A stretch of DNA of 64,000 nucleotides from an uncultured Mediterraneibacter sp. GTDB lineage: Bacteria; Bacillota; Clostridia; Lachnospirales; Lachnospiraceae. The stretch is from NCBI GenBank assembly GCA_944381495.1, contig CALWLJ010000016.1, positions 18,192 to 82,191 of the forward strand. Direction: 5' to 3'. Below are positions 17,757-25,983 of the stretch, in pieces. A program made the translations under genes and the position numbers. Position 1 is the first letter of the stretch. Every line of letters begins with the position of its first letter. The notes under the pieces were generated by a model, which was given only the letters and a program-made list of their open reading frames with translations, was not told the DNA's origin and did no database searches.

Positions 17757-18069
17757 GATCTTTTTCCTCCTTTAAGCATCTTTGTAACGTTACCGTTACT
17801 TTTTTCTGTGTTTTTGTAACGCATCATCCCGGCCGCTTCCGCATAGGATCGGTGCAGAGATTTCACAGCTTTCCTGATCATAAGAAGATTTTCCTTCCGA
17901 AAGGATCCATTTTCTTATGTTCCTGCTGAGATATCTTTGCGGCCGGTTCCTGCGTCCGCTTCCGTTCGTCTGTGTTACGCTAATAGTATATGGAGTGAAA
18001 AATAAATTACTCTGGAAATTCATAGCAGATTTTCAACAGGCAGATTCCTATGTTTCAGGCAGATCTCTT
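17757..18069 (-). promoter_or_regulatory. 313-bp intergenic region upstream of the SASP gene
   Basis: No gene is convincing here. Close to the SASP start the hexamer GTAACG occurs four times in both orientations: 17784-17789, 17788-17793 and 17794-17799 (inverse) and 17816-17821, including the palindrome GTAACGTTAC (17784-17793). This may be a regulator site. A short frame at 17681-17881 overlaps the SASP gene and is judged chance. Confidence 0.4.
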
Positions 18070-18867
18070 TTAGCTGTCTCTGCGTCTCCAGCTCATTTCC
18101 AATTCCTTTTGCCCTGTTTCTTCATCCATCTGTTCTCTCTTGACAGTAAATCCTTCTCTCTCATAAAAACGGATTGCCCTGTCATTAGACTCATACACAT
18201 GGAGGGTCAGATTTTCCCGGTCCTTTTTCGCACAGTCAAGAAGCCGGCTGCCGATCCCACAAGACCGTAGATCCTCTCTTACGAAAACTCCTGCGATATA
18301 GTCGCCGTCCAGGCCGATAAAGCCGCCGATATGACCGTTAGTCTCAAAAACATAGACTTCCGCCTCCCGGATTGCATCCTGAACATTTCCATAGTGGCTC
18401 TTCCAGTAAGCCTCCGGAACGAATGAGTGGGCCTGAAGATTTCCATTAAGCCACAGGTCCATAACTTCCGTCAGATCACCGATTTCAAATCTGCGGATAC
18501 CGAAGCCTGTAACATCCTGGCTGCCGGATACATGATCATTCCCGCTCCTTTTCACTTTCGGACTGAAGTGGACCCACAGTTCAAGTATGATCACACCGCC
18601 GAGTATCATCACGACCGCTATGTTCACCAGATACACTGCACGCAGGAGCTCAGACAATATAGACAGAATACACGCGGCAAAGCATACAAACAGAAAGGAT
18701 CCTACAGCGCGGCAAAGCACTTTTTCGTTATATCTGCTCTTTTCTCTGTCAGACATCATATTATATCCGGCTATAAACCAGGCGCATTTTCCGCGGCACA
18801 GACTGACCGCCAGCACAAGTATAAGCACAGCCAGAACAGACACTACAATATATTCCCACTGTTCCAT
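18070..18867 (-). CDS. DUF3784 membrane domain fused to GNAT acetyltransferase
   Basis: 265 residues. Residues 1-100 hold three hydrophobic segments (about 5-24, 53-72, 78-96) with the DUF3784-type sequence FIAGYNMMSDREKSRY between the first and second. Residues about 122-260 are a GNAT domain: IAGVFVREDLRSCGIGSRLL matches the acetyl-CoA binding motif, followed by LHVYESNDRAIRFYEREGF. It would acetylate a cytoplasmic substrate while anchored in the membrane. Substrate unknown. The two parts usually occur as separate proteins. Monocistronic by appearance, with recG downstream. Confidence 0.85.
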   Translation of the reverse strand: MEQWEYIVVSVLAVLILVLAVSLCRGKCAWFIAGYNMMSDREKSRYNEKVLCRAVGSFLFVCFAACILSILSELLRAVYLVNIAVVMILGGVIILELWVHFSPKVKRSGNDHVSGSQDVTGFGIRRFEIGDLTEVMDLWLNGNLQAHSFVPEAYWKSHYGNVQDAIREAEVYVFETNGHIGGFIGLDGDYIAGVFVREDLRSCGIGSRLLDCAKKDRENLTLHVYESNDRAIRFYEREGFTVKREQMDEETGQKELEMSWRRRDS

Positions 18868-18949
18868 TGGACACCTCCTTCAATCTTTATATGATAATCA
18901 TCCTTTATACACTGATCATCTGTCATAAATACCGCAATATTTTCCAGTA

Positions 18950-21010
18950 TTACAGCGTTGCCTCCAGGTTCTGATCTGTAATATATTTTTCCAGTGCCAT
19001 GGCAAGCTTCCTGTTCTCCGGATCCTTCAGCTCCGGATCCTCTCTCAGCAGTTCCCCTGCCTCCTCCGCCGCCTGGCGCAGGATAGCGTTGTCCTGGAAT
19101 ACATCGCCCAGCTTGAAATCCATGATGCCGCTCTGCCGGATGCCGAACAGATCCCCCGGGCCACGCAGTCTCAGATCCTCGCCTGCAATAAAAAATCCGT
19201 CATTCGAATGATTCAGGATATCCAGCCTCTCCTTTGTCTCCTTTGACTTCGATGAAGTCATAAAGATACAGTACGACTGATATTTTCCGCGGCCAACTCT
19301 GCCCCTGAGCTGATGGAGCTGGGCCAGGCCGAAGCGTTCCGCATTCTCTATCATGATCACAGTTGCATTCGGCACATCAATCCCCACTTCCACGACTGTT
19401 GTGGACACAAGGATCTGAATCTCATTTTTCCCGAAAGCTTCCATAATCTCATCTTTTTCCTGCTGTTTCATCTTCCCGTGGAGATATCCGGTCCGGATCT
19501 GAGGGCCCATCACCTCGGAGATCGTCTCATGGTAGTCCAGTACATTTTCCGCTTCCATACTTTCACTTTCTTCTACCATAGGGCAGATGATATAGCACTG
19601 CCGGCCGTTCATAACCTGCTTTTTCATAAAATTGTAAGCGGTATCACGGTATCCGGTATCTACCACACAGTTTTTGATAGGAAGACGGTTCTTCGGCATT
19701 TCATCAATAACAGAAATATCCAGATCTCCGTACAGGATGATAGCCAGAGTCCTCGGAATCGGTGTAGCGCTCATGACAAGGATATGGGGTGTTCTTCCCT
19801 TTCCTGCCAGTGCCTCTCTCTGACGGACTCCAAACCTGTGCTGTTCATCCGTGACTACAAGCGCCAGATCCTTATAAATCACTTTATCCTGTATGAGGGC
19901 ATGAGTTCCGATAACGATAGAAACCTCCCCCTCCGAAATACGGGCGTAGGCTTCCCGTTTCTGTGCAGCAGTCATAGATCCGGTCAGCAGTTCCGCTTTC
20001 AGAGGAATACCGTACTGCTCAAGCATACCGGAAATATTCTCATAATGCTGCCTTGCCAGCACCTCGGTCGGCGCCATAAGCGCTCCCTGATATCCGTTCA
20101 ATCCTGCAAGAAGAAGGGCGAGGAAAGCAACGATTGTCTTACCTGATCCTACATCTCCCTGAACCAGCCTGGACATGACATGCTCTCCCTGCATATCCCT
20201 TTTTATTTCCTGCCATACTTTAGTCTGAGCCCCGGTCAGTTCATAAGGCAGTTCCTGCAGAAAACGGTCAATTTCCGGACAGTCAGAGAAAGAAAAACTG
20301 TTTCCGGCCCGTTTTCCGCTGTCCCGCAGTCTCCGCAGAGACAAAACAAAGAGGAAAAATTCTTCAAAAACAAACCGTCTTCTTGCAGCTGCGAACGCCT
20401 CCTTGCTTTCCGGAAAATGGATCTCATTCAGAGCCTGACGATAGGGCACAAACCCATATTTTCTGTCATACCGCGCAGGAAGAACAGAGCCTGCAGGATC
20501 TGCAGCCTGCAGCGCCTGCCTTACCGCTTTTATGACAGCATTATTCGTAAGCCCCGCTGTCAATGTATAGACCGGCTGCATGGAATTTCTCTTTTCCTCG
20601 TATTTGGACGCCGGGTAATAAATCTCCGGATGCTCCATGACAAGCCCGTCTTTTCTGCGGACTACACGTCCTCTCAGGATCAGGATACCGCCTCCGGAAA
20701 GCGTATTTCTCAGAAAAGGCATACGGAACCAGATTACCTTAATCGTTCCGGTAAGATCCTTCAGATATAATGTGGTGACCTGCAGCTTCCTGTTCGCAGA
20801 AACCTGTATTCGCCCAAATACACTGCCGGATATGGTATTAATTTTCCCTTCTTCCGCCTCCCCGATGGAGACCGGATCTTCGAATATCTCATATGTCCTG
20901 GGATAATAGCGGATCAGATCCCTTACAGTCCGCACGTCCAGACGGCGAAAAAGTTCCTCTGTTTTTGCGCCGATTCCTTTCAGCTCCCCTATGCTGCTTC
21001 TTTCATTCAT
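18950..21010 (-). CDS. recG: ATP-dependent DNA helicase RecG
   Basis: 686 residues, full length. RecG reverses stalled replication forks and moves branched DNA junctions. The wedge/OB domain occupies about residues 50-150. Walker A GDVGSGKT is at 285-292, followed by TDEQHRFG (motif II), SATPIPRT (motif III), and the C-terminal RGRVGRG (motif VI) and TRG-type region. Terminator at 21098-21131 separates it from fakA. Confidence 0.98.
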   Translation of the reverse strand: MNERSSIGELKGIGAKTEELFRRLDVRTVRDLIRYYPRTYEIFEDPVSIGEAEEGKINTISGSVFGRIQVSANRKLQVTTLYLKDLTGTIKVIWFRMPFLRNTLSGGGILILRGRVVRRKDGLVMEHPEIYYPASKYEEKRNSMQPVYTLTAGLTNNAVIKAVRQALQAADPAGSVLPARYDRKYGFVPYRQALNEIHFPESKEAFAAARRRFVFEEFFLFVLSLRRLRDSGKRAGNSFSFSDCPEIDRFLQELPYELTGAQTKVWQEIKRDMQGEHVMSRLVQGDVGSGKTIVAFLALLLAGLNGYQGALMAPTEVLARQHYENISGMLEQYGIPLKAELLTGSMTAAQKREAYARISEGEVSIVIGTHALIQDKVIYKDLALVVTDEQHRFGVRQREALAGKGRTPHILVMSATPIPRTLAIILYGDLDISVIDEMPKNRLPIKNCVVDTGYRDTAYNFMKKQVMNGRQCYIICPMVEESESMEAENVLDYHETISEVMGPQIRTGYLHGKMKQQEKDEIMEAFGKNEIQILVSTTVVEVGIDVPNATVIMIENAERFGLAQLHQLRGRVGRGKYQSYCIFMTSSKSKETKERLDILNHSNDGFFIAGEDLRLRGPGDLFGIRQSGIMDFKLGDVFQDNAILRQAAEEAGELLREDPELKDPENRKLAMALEKYITDQNLEATL

Positions 21011-21097
21011 ACTGTATTTCCCGCCTCCCGGTATACTTGTTTATATTATACTTCCTGCCTCCGGCATTTTGCATGCATACTCAGTATAGGAAAGAAA

Positions 21098-21131
21098 AGC
21101 AGGACACTTCCGTCCAGGAAAGCGTCCTGCT
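21098..21131 (-). terminator. Terminator of the asp23-fakA operon
   Basis: An 8-bp stem AGCAGGAC/GTCCTGCT (21098-21105 with 21124-21131), extended by a weaker inner CTTTCC/GGAAG pairing, followed by TTTTCTTTCC on the minus strand. It lies 32 bp past the fakA stop. Confidence 0.7.
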
Positions 21132-21162
21132 CTCTGCTGTAACCTATATCTTGTCCTGCCTC

Positions 21163-22857
21163 CTATTCTACGGAAAGCACATAGTAATAAATCGGCTGTC
21201 CGCCGGAATGAACATCCACATCCACATCCGGATACGCCTCTTCTACTTTATGAGCGAATGCTTCTGCATCCTCTTCACGGACATCCTGGCCGTAATACAG
21301 ACTGATCAGTTCTGAGTCATCATCTACCAGCTGTTCAAGCATTTCCTTCGTTGTCTCTTCCACAGACTGTCCTACTGCAAGGATTCCTTTATCGCCGATT
21401 CCCATGATATCGCCCTCATGAATTTCCTTATCATCAATATGCGTATCACGTACCGCATAGGTGACCTGCCCGGTTTTTACATTTGCGATTCCATCTTTCA
21501 TCGCATCGATATTTGTATCTATATCTGCTTCCGGCATATAGCTGATCACTGCAGTAATCCCCTGAGGAACTGTCTTTGTCGGGATCACGATGATATCTTT
21601 ATCTTTTGTCAGTGTCTGAGCCTGGTTTGCCGCCATAATGATATTTTTATTATTAGGAAGGATAAAAATATGGTCGGCATTCACCTGATCAATCGCATTC
21701 AGCATATCATCTGTACTGGGATTCATTGTCTGACCGCCTTCGATAATATAATCCACACCCAGTTCCCGGAATATTTCATTCATACCATCTCCAATGGACA
21801 CGGCAATAAACCCGACAGCCTTGCGCGGCTCTTTCTTTTTCTTTTCTTCTTCCGCTTTCGCCTGCTGAGCAGCAACCTTCTCAGCATCCCGTATCAGCTT
21901 CTCATGATGCTCCTCGCGCATATTGTCAATCTTCATTCTTGACAGCTGTCCATATGTGAGAGCCTTCTGGATTGCAAGCCCCGGATCATTGGTATGAACA
22001 TGAATCTTCACAATATCATCATCAGCCACACATACAATGGAGTCGCCGATAGATTCCAGATAAGCCTTGAACTCGGTCTCATCTTTCTCTGTAAACGGCT
22101 TCTCTGTCATAATGATGAATTCTGTACAATAGCCAAATTTGATATCCGTCTCTTTCTGCTCGGAAGGCTTAACCATAGTAGTTCCGCCTCCGGCTCCCAC
22201 TGCAGTATAATCAATCTCTTTTCCGGCAAATGCGTCATAAGCGCCGTGAAGGACTTCGATCAGCCCCTGTCCGCCGGAATCAACCACACCTGCTTCTTTC
22301 AGGACCGGGAGCATATCCGGCGTCTGCGCCAGCACCTCTTCCCCGTAACGAATGATCTCCGGAAGAAAGATTTCCAGATCTTCCGTCGTCTCCGCCAGTT
22401 CCTGTGCCTTCTGGGAAATTCCCTTCGCCACAGTCAGGATCGTACCTTCCTTCGGTTTCATAACAGCCTTATACGCTGTAGCCGTAGCTCGTTCGCAGGC
22501 TTTGGCAAGAATATTGACGTCAAGTTCCTGATAATCCCGTATCTCCTTTGTAAATCCCCGGAGAAGCTGAGAAAGGATCACACCGGAGTTTCCTCTGGCG
22601 CCTCTTAATGAGCCGGAAGAAATTGCTTTTGCCATGGAAAGCATGTCCGGCTCTTCGATCGAATTCACCTCTTTTGCCGCTGACATAATCGTAAGCGTCA
22701 TATTTGTACCCGTATCCCCATCCGGGACAGGAAATACATTCAGTTCATTGATAAGCTCTTTCTTCGCTTCAAGATTTGCAGCTCCGGCAAGAAACATCTT
22801 GCGGAACATTACCGTATCTATTGTTTTAACAGCCACGTCAGGGTCCTCCTTAATCAA
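21163..22857 (-). CDS. fakA: DAK2-domain fatty acid kinase subunit FakA (YloV-like)
   Basis: 564 residues. The N-terminal DAK2 kinase domain (about 10-210) holds NVFPVPDGDTGTNM (metal and ATP binding) and RGARGNSGVILSQ. The middle and C-terminal parts (about 240-564) are the YloV-type domains. FakA phosphorylates fatty acids presented by FakB proteins for phospholipid synthesis. Its start overlaps the Asp23 gene by 8 bp, the same pairing as yloU-yloV in Bacillus. No fakB in this window. Confidence 0.93.
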   Translation of the reverse strand: MIKEDPDVAVKTIDTVMFRKMFLAGAANLEAKKELINELNVFPVPDGDTGTNMTLTIMSAAKEVNSIEEPDMLSMAKAISSGSLRGARGNSGVILSQLLRGFTKEIRDYQELDVNILAKACERATATAYKAVMKPKEGTILTVAKGISQKAQELAETTEDLEIFLPEIIRYGEEVLAQTPDMLPVLKEAGVVDSGGQGLIEVLHGAYDAFAGKEIDYTAVGAGGGTTMVKPSEQKETDIKFGYCTEFIIMTEKPFTEKDETEFKAYLESIGDSIVCVADDDIVKIHVHTNDPGLAIQKALTYGQLSRMKIDNMREEHHEKLIRDAEKVAAQQAKAEEEKKKKEPRKAVGFIAVSIGDGMNEIFRELGVDYIIEGGQTMNPSTDDMLNAIDQVNADHIFILPNNKNIIMAANQAQTLTKDKDIIVIPTKTVPQGITAVISYMPEADIDTNIDAMKDGIANVKTGQVTYAVRDTHIDDKEIHEGDIMGIGDKGILAVGQSVEETTKEMLEQLVDDDSELISLYYGQDVREEDAEAFAHKVEEAYPDVDVDVHSGGQPIYYYVLSVE

Positions 22858-23209
22858 TCACTCTCACACCTTCAACGAAGATGTTAATTTTATCTACCTT
22901 CATGCCGGTAAACTCTTCCACCTTATATTTTACATTGCTCATAAGGTTGTCAGAAACAGAAAGAATATTCACTCCATAGGAGACTATGACATGAAAGTTT
23001 AATGTGAGGGTGTTCTCATCTGAGATCTCGACCTGAATCCCATGTGTCAGGCTGTCTCTCTTCAAAAGGCGCACCAGTCCATCTTTCATATTCACCGCGG
23101 CCATCCCCACAATACCGAAACACTCAACCGCGACCGACCCTGCATACTTGGCGATCACCTCAGGATTAACAGTAATAATTCCGAGATCCGTGCTCATGCT
23201 TCCTTTCAT
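22850..23209 (-). CDS. Asp23/Gls24 family protein (YloU-like)
   Basis: 119 residues of the Asp23/Gls24 family: VNPEVIAKYAGSVAVECFGIVGMAA at the start and LNFHVIVSYGVNILSVSDNLMSNVKYKVEEFTG later. Family members are abundant envelope-associated proteins of unclear biochemical role. AGGTAAT-type ribosome binding site and a good promoter at 23261-23289. Partner of fakA by overlap. Confidence 0.93.
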   Translation of the reverse strand: MKGSMSTDLGIITVNPEVIAKYAGSVAVECFGIVGMAAVNMKDGLVRLLKRDSLTHGIQVEISDENTLTLNFHVIVSYGVNILSVSDNLMSNVKYKVEEFTGMKVDKINIFVEGVRVID

Positions 23210-23260
23210 AATATATTACCTCCAGTTCTCTAATTGGATTCTTCCACAAATAACATGATT

Positions 23261-23289
23261 ATTATACTATCTCTTCGAAATATTTACAA
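23261..23289 (-). promoter_or_regulatory. Sigma-A promoter of asp23-fakA
   Basis: TTGTAA (23289-23284), 17-bp spacer, TATAAT (23266-23261). Back to back with the rpmB promoter, 41 bp between the two -35 boxes. Confidence 0.8.
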
Positions 23290-23330
23290 CAAAGGATTCA
23301 TTTTTTGTTTTACTTTTTATAAAAAAATAC

Positions 23331-23359
23331 TTGCATTAGTATTATCTTTCTGCTAGAAT
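23331..23359 (+). promoter_or_regulatory. Sigma-A promoter of rpmB
   Basis: TTGCAT (23331-23336), 17-bp spacer, TAGAAT (23354-23359). The upstream DNA is AT-rich with runs of A and T, as in strong promoters of ribosomal protein genes. Confidence 0.75.
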
Positions 23360-23410
23360 ATCATTGTTATGAGTCTAAATGACCAGTTCAGATTGTTAGG
23401 AGGTGCAGTC

Positions 23411-23596
23411 ATGGCTAAATGTGCTATTTGTGAAAAGGGTGCTCACTTTGGAAACAGCGTAAGCCACTCTCATAGAAAAACACCGAAAATGTGGAAATCA
23501 AATGTGAAGTCCGTTAGAGTAAAGACAGAAGGCGGATCCAAAAAGATGTATGTTTGTACATCATGCTTAAAGTCAGGACGCGTAGAACGTGCCTAA
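23411..23596 (+). CDS. rpmB: 50S ribosomal protein L28
   Basis: 61 residues from the ATG at 23411, which has AGGAGGT eight bases upstream; a longer frame from 23369 adds 14 residues with no support. MAKCAICEKGAHFGNSVSHSH is the L28 start, and two CXXC pairs (CAIC, CTSC) make this the zinc-binding form. Followed by an exceptionally long terminator hairpin. Confidence 0.97.
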   Translation: MAKCAICEKGAHFGNSVSHSHRKTPKMWKSNVKSVRVKTEGGSKKMYVCTSCLKSGRVERA

Positions 23597-23610
23597 TCGT
23601 TCAGACGTGC

Positions 23611-23671
23611 ACGAAGAAAAATAAAAGATCGATGCAAGCTTGCTTGTAATCGGTCTTTTATTTTTCTTCGT
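23611..23671 (+). terminator. Long-stem terminator after rpmB
   Basis: An inverted repeat of 61 bp: arms 23611-23640 and 23642-23671 start and end with ACGAAG/CTTCGT, are A/T-rich (AAAATAAAAGA/TCTTTTATTTT) and close with CAAGC/GCTTG. The T-rich 3' arm serves as a U-tract on either strand, so it can end both rpmB and transcripts arriving from the right. Confidence 0.8.
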
Positions 23672-23880
23672 ATAGGGCGGGACGCCCTCAGCGAGATGCA
23701 GCGATAGCGGAATCGAGCTGCACGGCTGAACGGTTATACCTCCCGTACTGCATGCCGATGCAAGCTTGCTTGTAATCGGCTTTTTATCTTCTTTCATATA
23801 GGGCGGAACGCCCTCAGCGAGATGCAGCGATAGCGGAATCGAGCTGCACGGCTGAAGGGTTTACCTCCTGTAATACGATG
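23631..23880. repeat. Tandem intergenic repeat, two copies of 126 and 120 bp
   Basis: Copies at 23631-23756 and 23757-23876, nearly identical over their first 100 bp, with the first bases of a third copy at 23877-23880. Each has three modules: hairpin GATGCAAGC/GCTTGTAATC with a T-run, hairpin AGGGCG/CGCCCT (23674-23688; 23800-23814), and a nested element CAGC..TGCAGC..GCTGCA..GCTG. The order and conserved stems suggest a structured RNA or a mobile intergenic unit, not coding sequence. Confidence 0.75.
23754..23785 (+). terminator. Second terminator hairpin in the repeat
   Basis: Stem GCCGATGCAAGC/GCTTGTAATCGGC (23754-23780) with a small bulge, followed by TTTTT. Effective only on the plus strand because the minus side lacks a U-tract. 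Confidence 0.65.
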
Positions 23881-24018
23881 CTAACAGCAGAACAGCTTAT
23901 ACCCTGCCGCCAGACATATCACTGTCAATATCACGCCCCAGACAATCTCCGAAAGCAGCATCATGATGATCATACCGACTGCAATCCAGAAAAGAGCAAA
24001 GCCACAGACTTTTTTCAT
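23881..24018 (-). CDS. 45-residue hydrophobic membrane peptide
   Basis: A frame of 45 codons from ATG at 24018 to TAG at 23881. The product begins MKKVCGFALFWIAVG and ends YKLFCC. It has two hydrophobic stretches (about 5-21 and 25-39), a lysine-rich start, and three cysteines, two of them terminal. GGAAGTGG lies about six bases upstream. The stop codon abuts the tandem repeat. Lies downstream of gerW in the same direction. The protein-like composition and position argue for a real gene; function unknown. Confidence 0.6.
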   Translation of the reverse strand: MKKVCGFALFWIAVGMIIMMLLSEIVWGVILTVICLAAGYKLFCC

Positions 24019-24085
24019 TTATACCACTTCCGGGATATATCCGATTCATTATATTATATTCACCAAAATTTTTATCATGACACCA

Positions 24086-24484
24086 TCAATCATTTTCCTG
24101 AGAATCAAGAATGTCTTTTACCTGCTTTTCTGTCATGCGGTCATCTTTATCCGCTGTGAACCGGTCGATCACATCCGGAACCATGTCAAGGATTTTAGTG
24201 ATCATATCCTGATTTTTAATGTTCACAAGCCGTGTTTTTCCATCCTGAATCACGATCACAGCACTGGGAGAGATTCTTCCTCCGATTCCTCCGAGTCCCT
24301 TGTCTTTCTTCTCTGCCGAAAAAGCTCCTGCCCCCATCCCGAAGGATACATCTACAAGCGGAAGAATGATCGTCCCGTTAATGTGGATTGCTTCTCCCAC
24401 AACTGTCTTTGACGATACAACACCGTCCATTCCCTTGAAGAGAGATTCCACTGTTTCTCTGAAATTATTGTTTCCGTCAGCCAT
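24086..24484 (-). CDS. ytfJ: GerW-family sporulation protein (YtfJ)
   Basis: 132 residues from ATG at 24484; AGGAGG lies eight bases upstream of it, whereas the longer GTG frame from 24505 contains that site within its coding part. The Gly-rich FGMGAGAF and GGIGGRISPSAVIVI stretches are typical of YtfJ/GerW, a spore protein needed for proper germination in Bacillus. It follows a DUF2953 (YtfI) gene, as ytfJ does in Bacillus. Confidence 0.92.
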   Translation of the reverse strand: MADGNNNFRETVESLFKGMDGVVSSKTVVGEAIHINGTIILPLVDVSFGMGAGAFSAEKKDKGLGGIGGRISPSAVIVIQDGKTRLVNIKNQDMITKILDMVPDVIDRFTADKDDRMTEKQVKDILDSQEND

Positions 24485-24505
24485 CTTCATTTCCTCCTGT
24501 GACAC

Positions 24506-25534
24506 TTATAGTCTGAATTTTCTGATATGCCCGAACGTCGTACGGACATTTTTATCCAACAACATATTCCACACAAAAATAAACGCATATAATATTCTGA
24601 ACTTTCCCTCGGCATATATTCTTCCTCTGAATACTCTGCGTTCAAAATCAGGATGTATATCCGTATATTCCCCGATCATAGGATAAACCATACTCAGCCA
24701 TGCCAGAATATATCCTGTATAAGCCGGATCCTTGCAGCCGAATGTTATGTCAGCTTCAAGACGGGAAGGCCTGAGAAATCGAAAAAATCTTCTTATCTCC
24801 CTGAGCAGCCGGGAAAATGCCTTCTTATGGATTTCATTTGTAATAAATACCTCCAGACGTTCTCTCTTTCTGTCCAGCGATTTTATCTTATCACAAATCT
24901 TCCGAAATGTATATTTGATCTTCTCGACCCACTTTTTTATCCTGCCGACCAGAGTCTCGTCCTTTTCACTGGACTTCTTCGGCTTTTCAGATACTTTTAC
25001 AGCTTTTTCCGCATTTTGTTTTCCGGAAGCCGCCTTTTCTTTTTGGATATTTTCTGTTTTTGTATCCTCTCCGTCCGGCTTGCTTGCCGTTATCTCTGCT
25101 GCAGGCGGCTTTCGATTCTCTTCCCTTCTTTTCTCTTCTTTCGTGCTGTCTGATCCGGTTGACTTCGCCGCCTTCAGATTATCTGTGCCAATTGATTTTC
25201 GCTCCCTCACAGCCTCTGCTCCGGTCAATTTCGATCTCTTCTCGGTGTCTGATCCGCCTGTTTCGTTCCTCTCACTTCCGAATCGTTTCCAACCTGCACG
25301 GAAATGCCATCTGAAGTCTCCGTTTTCAAAGAAGAACTCCCCCGAAAATAAATGAAACAGCCAGTGGAATCCCGCCTCACCTTCCAGGCTCTCCAGCGTC
25401 TCTCCAGCAGAAAGCCGGACTCTGTAACATAGAGGCGAAAAGATCAGAAACGCAGCGGCCAGGAGCAGCAGTCCCAGCAGGATCAATATGATCAGTCCGA
25501 TTATTTTTAAAATCAGCAACAATATATGTAACAT
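24506..25534 (-). CDS. ytfI: DUF2953 membrane protein (YtfI-like)
   Basis: 342 residues. One long hydrophobic segment at about 2-34 anchors the protein; residues about 85-195 are a low-complexity Lys/Glu/Ser-rich linker; the C-terminal part (about 255-330) carries the DUF2953 core DITFGCKDPAYTGYILAW. Next to gerW/ytfJ, a pairing kept from Bacillus. The start shares one base with the stop of the preceding gene (TAATG). Probably sporulation-related, role unknown. Confidence 0.85.
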   Translation of the reverse strand: MLHILLLILKIIGLIILILLGLLLLAAAFLIFSPLCYRVRLSAGETLESLEGEAGFHWLFHLFSGEFFFENGDFRWHFRAGWKRFGSERNETGGSDTEKRSKLTGAEAVRERKSIGTDNLKAAKSTGSDSTKEEKRREENRKPPAAEITASKPDGEDTKTENIQKEKAASGKQNAEKAVKVSEKPKKSSEKDETLVGRIKKWVEKIKYTFRKICDKIKSLDRKRERLEVFITNEIHKKAFSRLLREIRRFFRFLRPSRLEADITFGCKDPAYTGYILAWLSMVYPMIGEYTDIHPDFERRVFRGRIYAEGKFRILYAFIFVWNMLLDKNVRTTFGHIRKFRL

Positions 25535-25884
25535 TATCTTTCCCGCTCCGTCTCCTCGAATTCTTCCTGCCGGATCTGTATATAGCGTCTCAGGTAAGCG
25601 TCTCCGGTCTCCTGATATACCTTCCCGGTAATATCATGCACGATCTGCAGAGCTTCACCATATCCGTCAGCGATCCCTATGACAAAAAGCTCACTGTTGT
25701 CAAATATATGCTGACGGAGCAGAATCCCCTGAAAGAACTCCAGATTATTCTGCTCTCCCTGTGAAAGCGTTATAATATACGTATCCGGAAATATCTTATT
25801 CTTTTTTATTCTTTCCATAATCTGCCGCTTTTTATTCTTCCAGCATTCGCTGATATAGAGATCGCAGAAAAATTTCACCTGCAT
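25534..25884 (-). CDS. Small protein of unknown function upstream of ytfI
   Basis: 116 residues, soluble, with charged ends and no recognisable motif. GGAGG lies about ten bases before the ATG. Its stop overlaps the ytfI start in TAATG, so it is translated with the sporulation pair and may share their regulation. Confidence 0.65.
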   Translation of the reverse strand: MQVKFFCDLYISECWKNKKRQIMERIKKNKIFPDTYIITLSQGEQNNLEFFQGILLRQHIFDNSELFVIGIADGYGEALQIVHDITGKVYQETGDAYLRRYIQIRQEEFEETERER

Positions 25885-25910
25885 AATTTCATTTCCTCCG
25901 CATCCGAAGA

Positions 25911-25968
25911 AAACAGACCCACGACAGCCTGATTTCGGGATATGATACTTTTAAGTATTCGTCTGTTT
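25911..25968 (-). terminator. Candidate terminator after the penicillin-binding protein gene
   Basis: Outer arms AAACAGAC/GTCTGTTT (25911-25918 with 25961-25968) enclose a small hairpin ATACTT/AAGTAT (25947-25960). On the minus strand GTCTGTTTTCTTC follows. The wide internal loop makes this less certain than the other terminators. Confidence 0.4.
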
Positions 25969-25983
25969 GTCCGCATTCAGATA

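Noticed and set aside
17681-17881. A 66-codon minus-strand frame overlapping the SASP gene and its upstream region
   Set aside because: It overlaps a certain gene in another frame, its ribosome binding site is weak and the C-terminal half only mirrors the SASP codons.
23369-23410. N-terminal extension of rpmB
   Set aside because: The AGGAGGT site lies inside the extension and L28 proteins begin at MAKC; the promoter -10 is also only about 10 bp before the longer start.
23573-23797. Frame across the tandem repeat on the minus strand
   Set aside because: Its translation is just the repeat read twice, without a ribosome binding site or protein-like composition.
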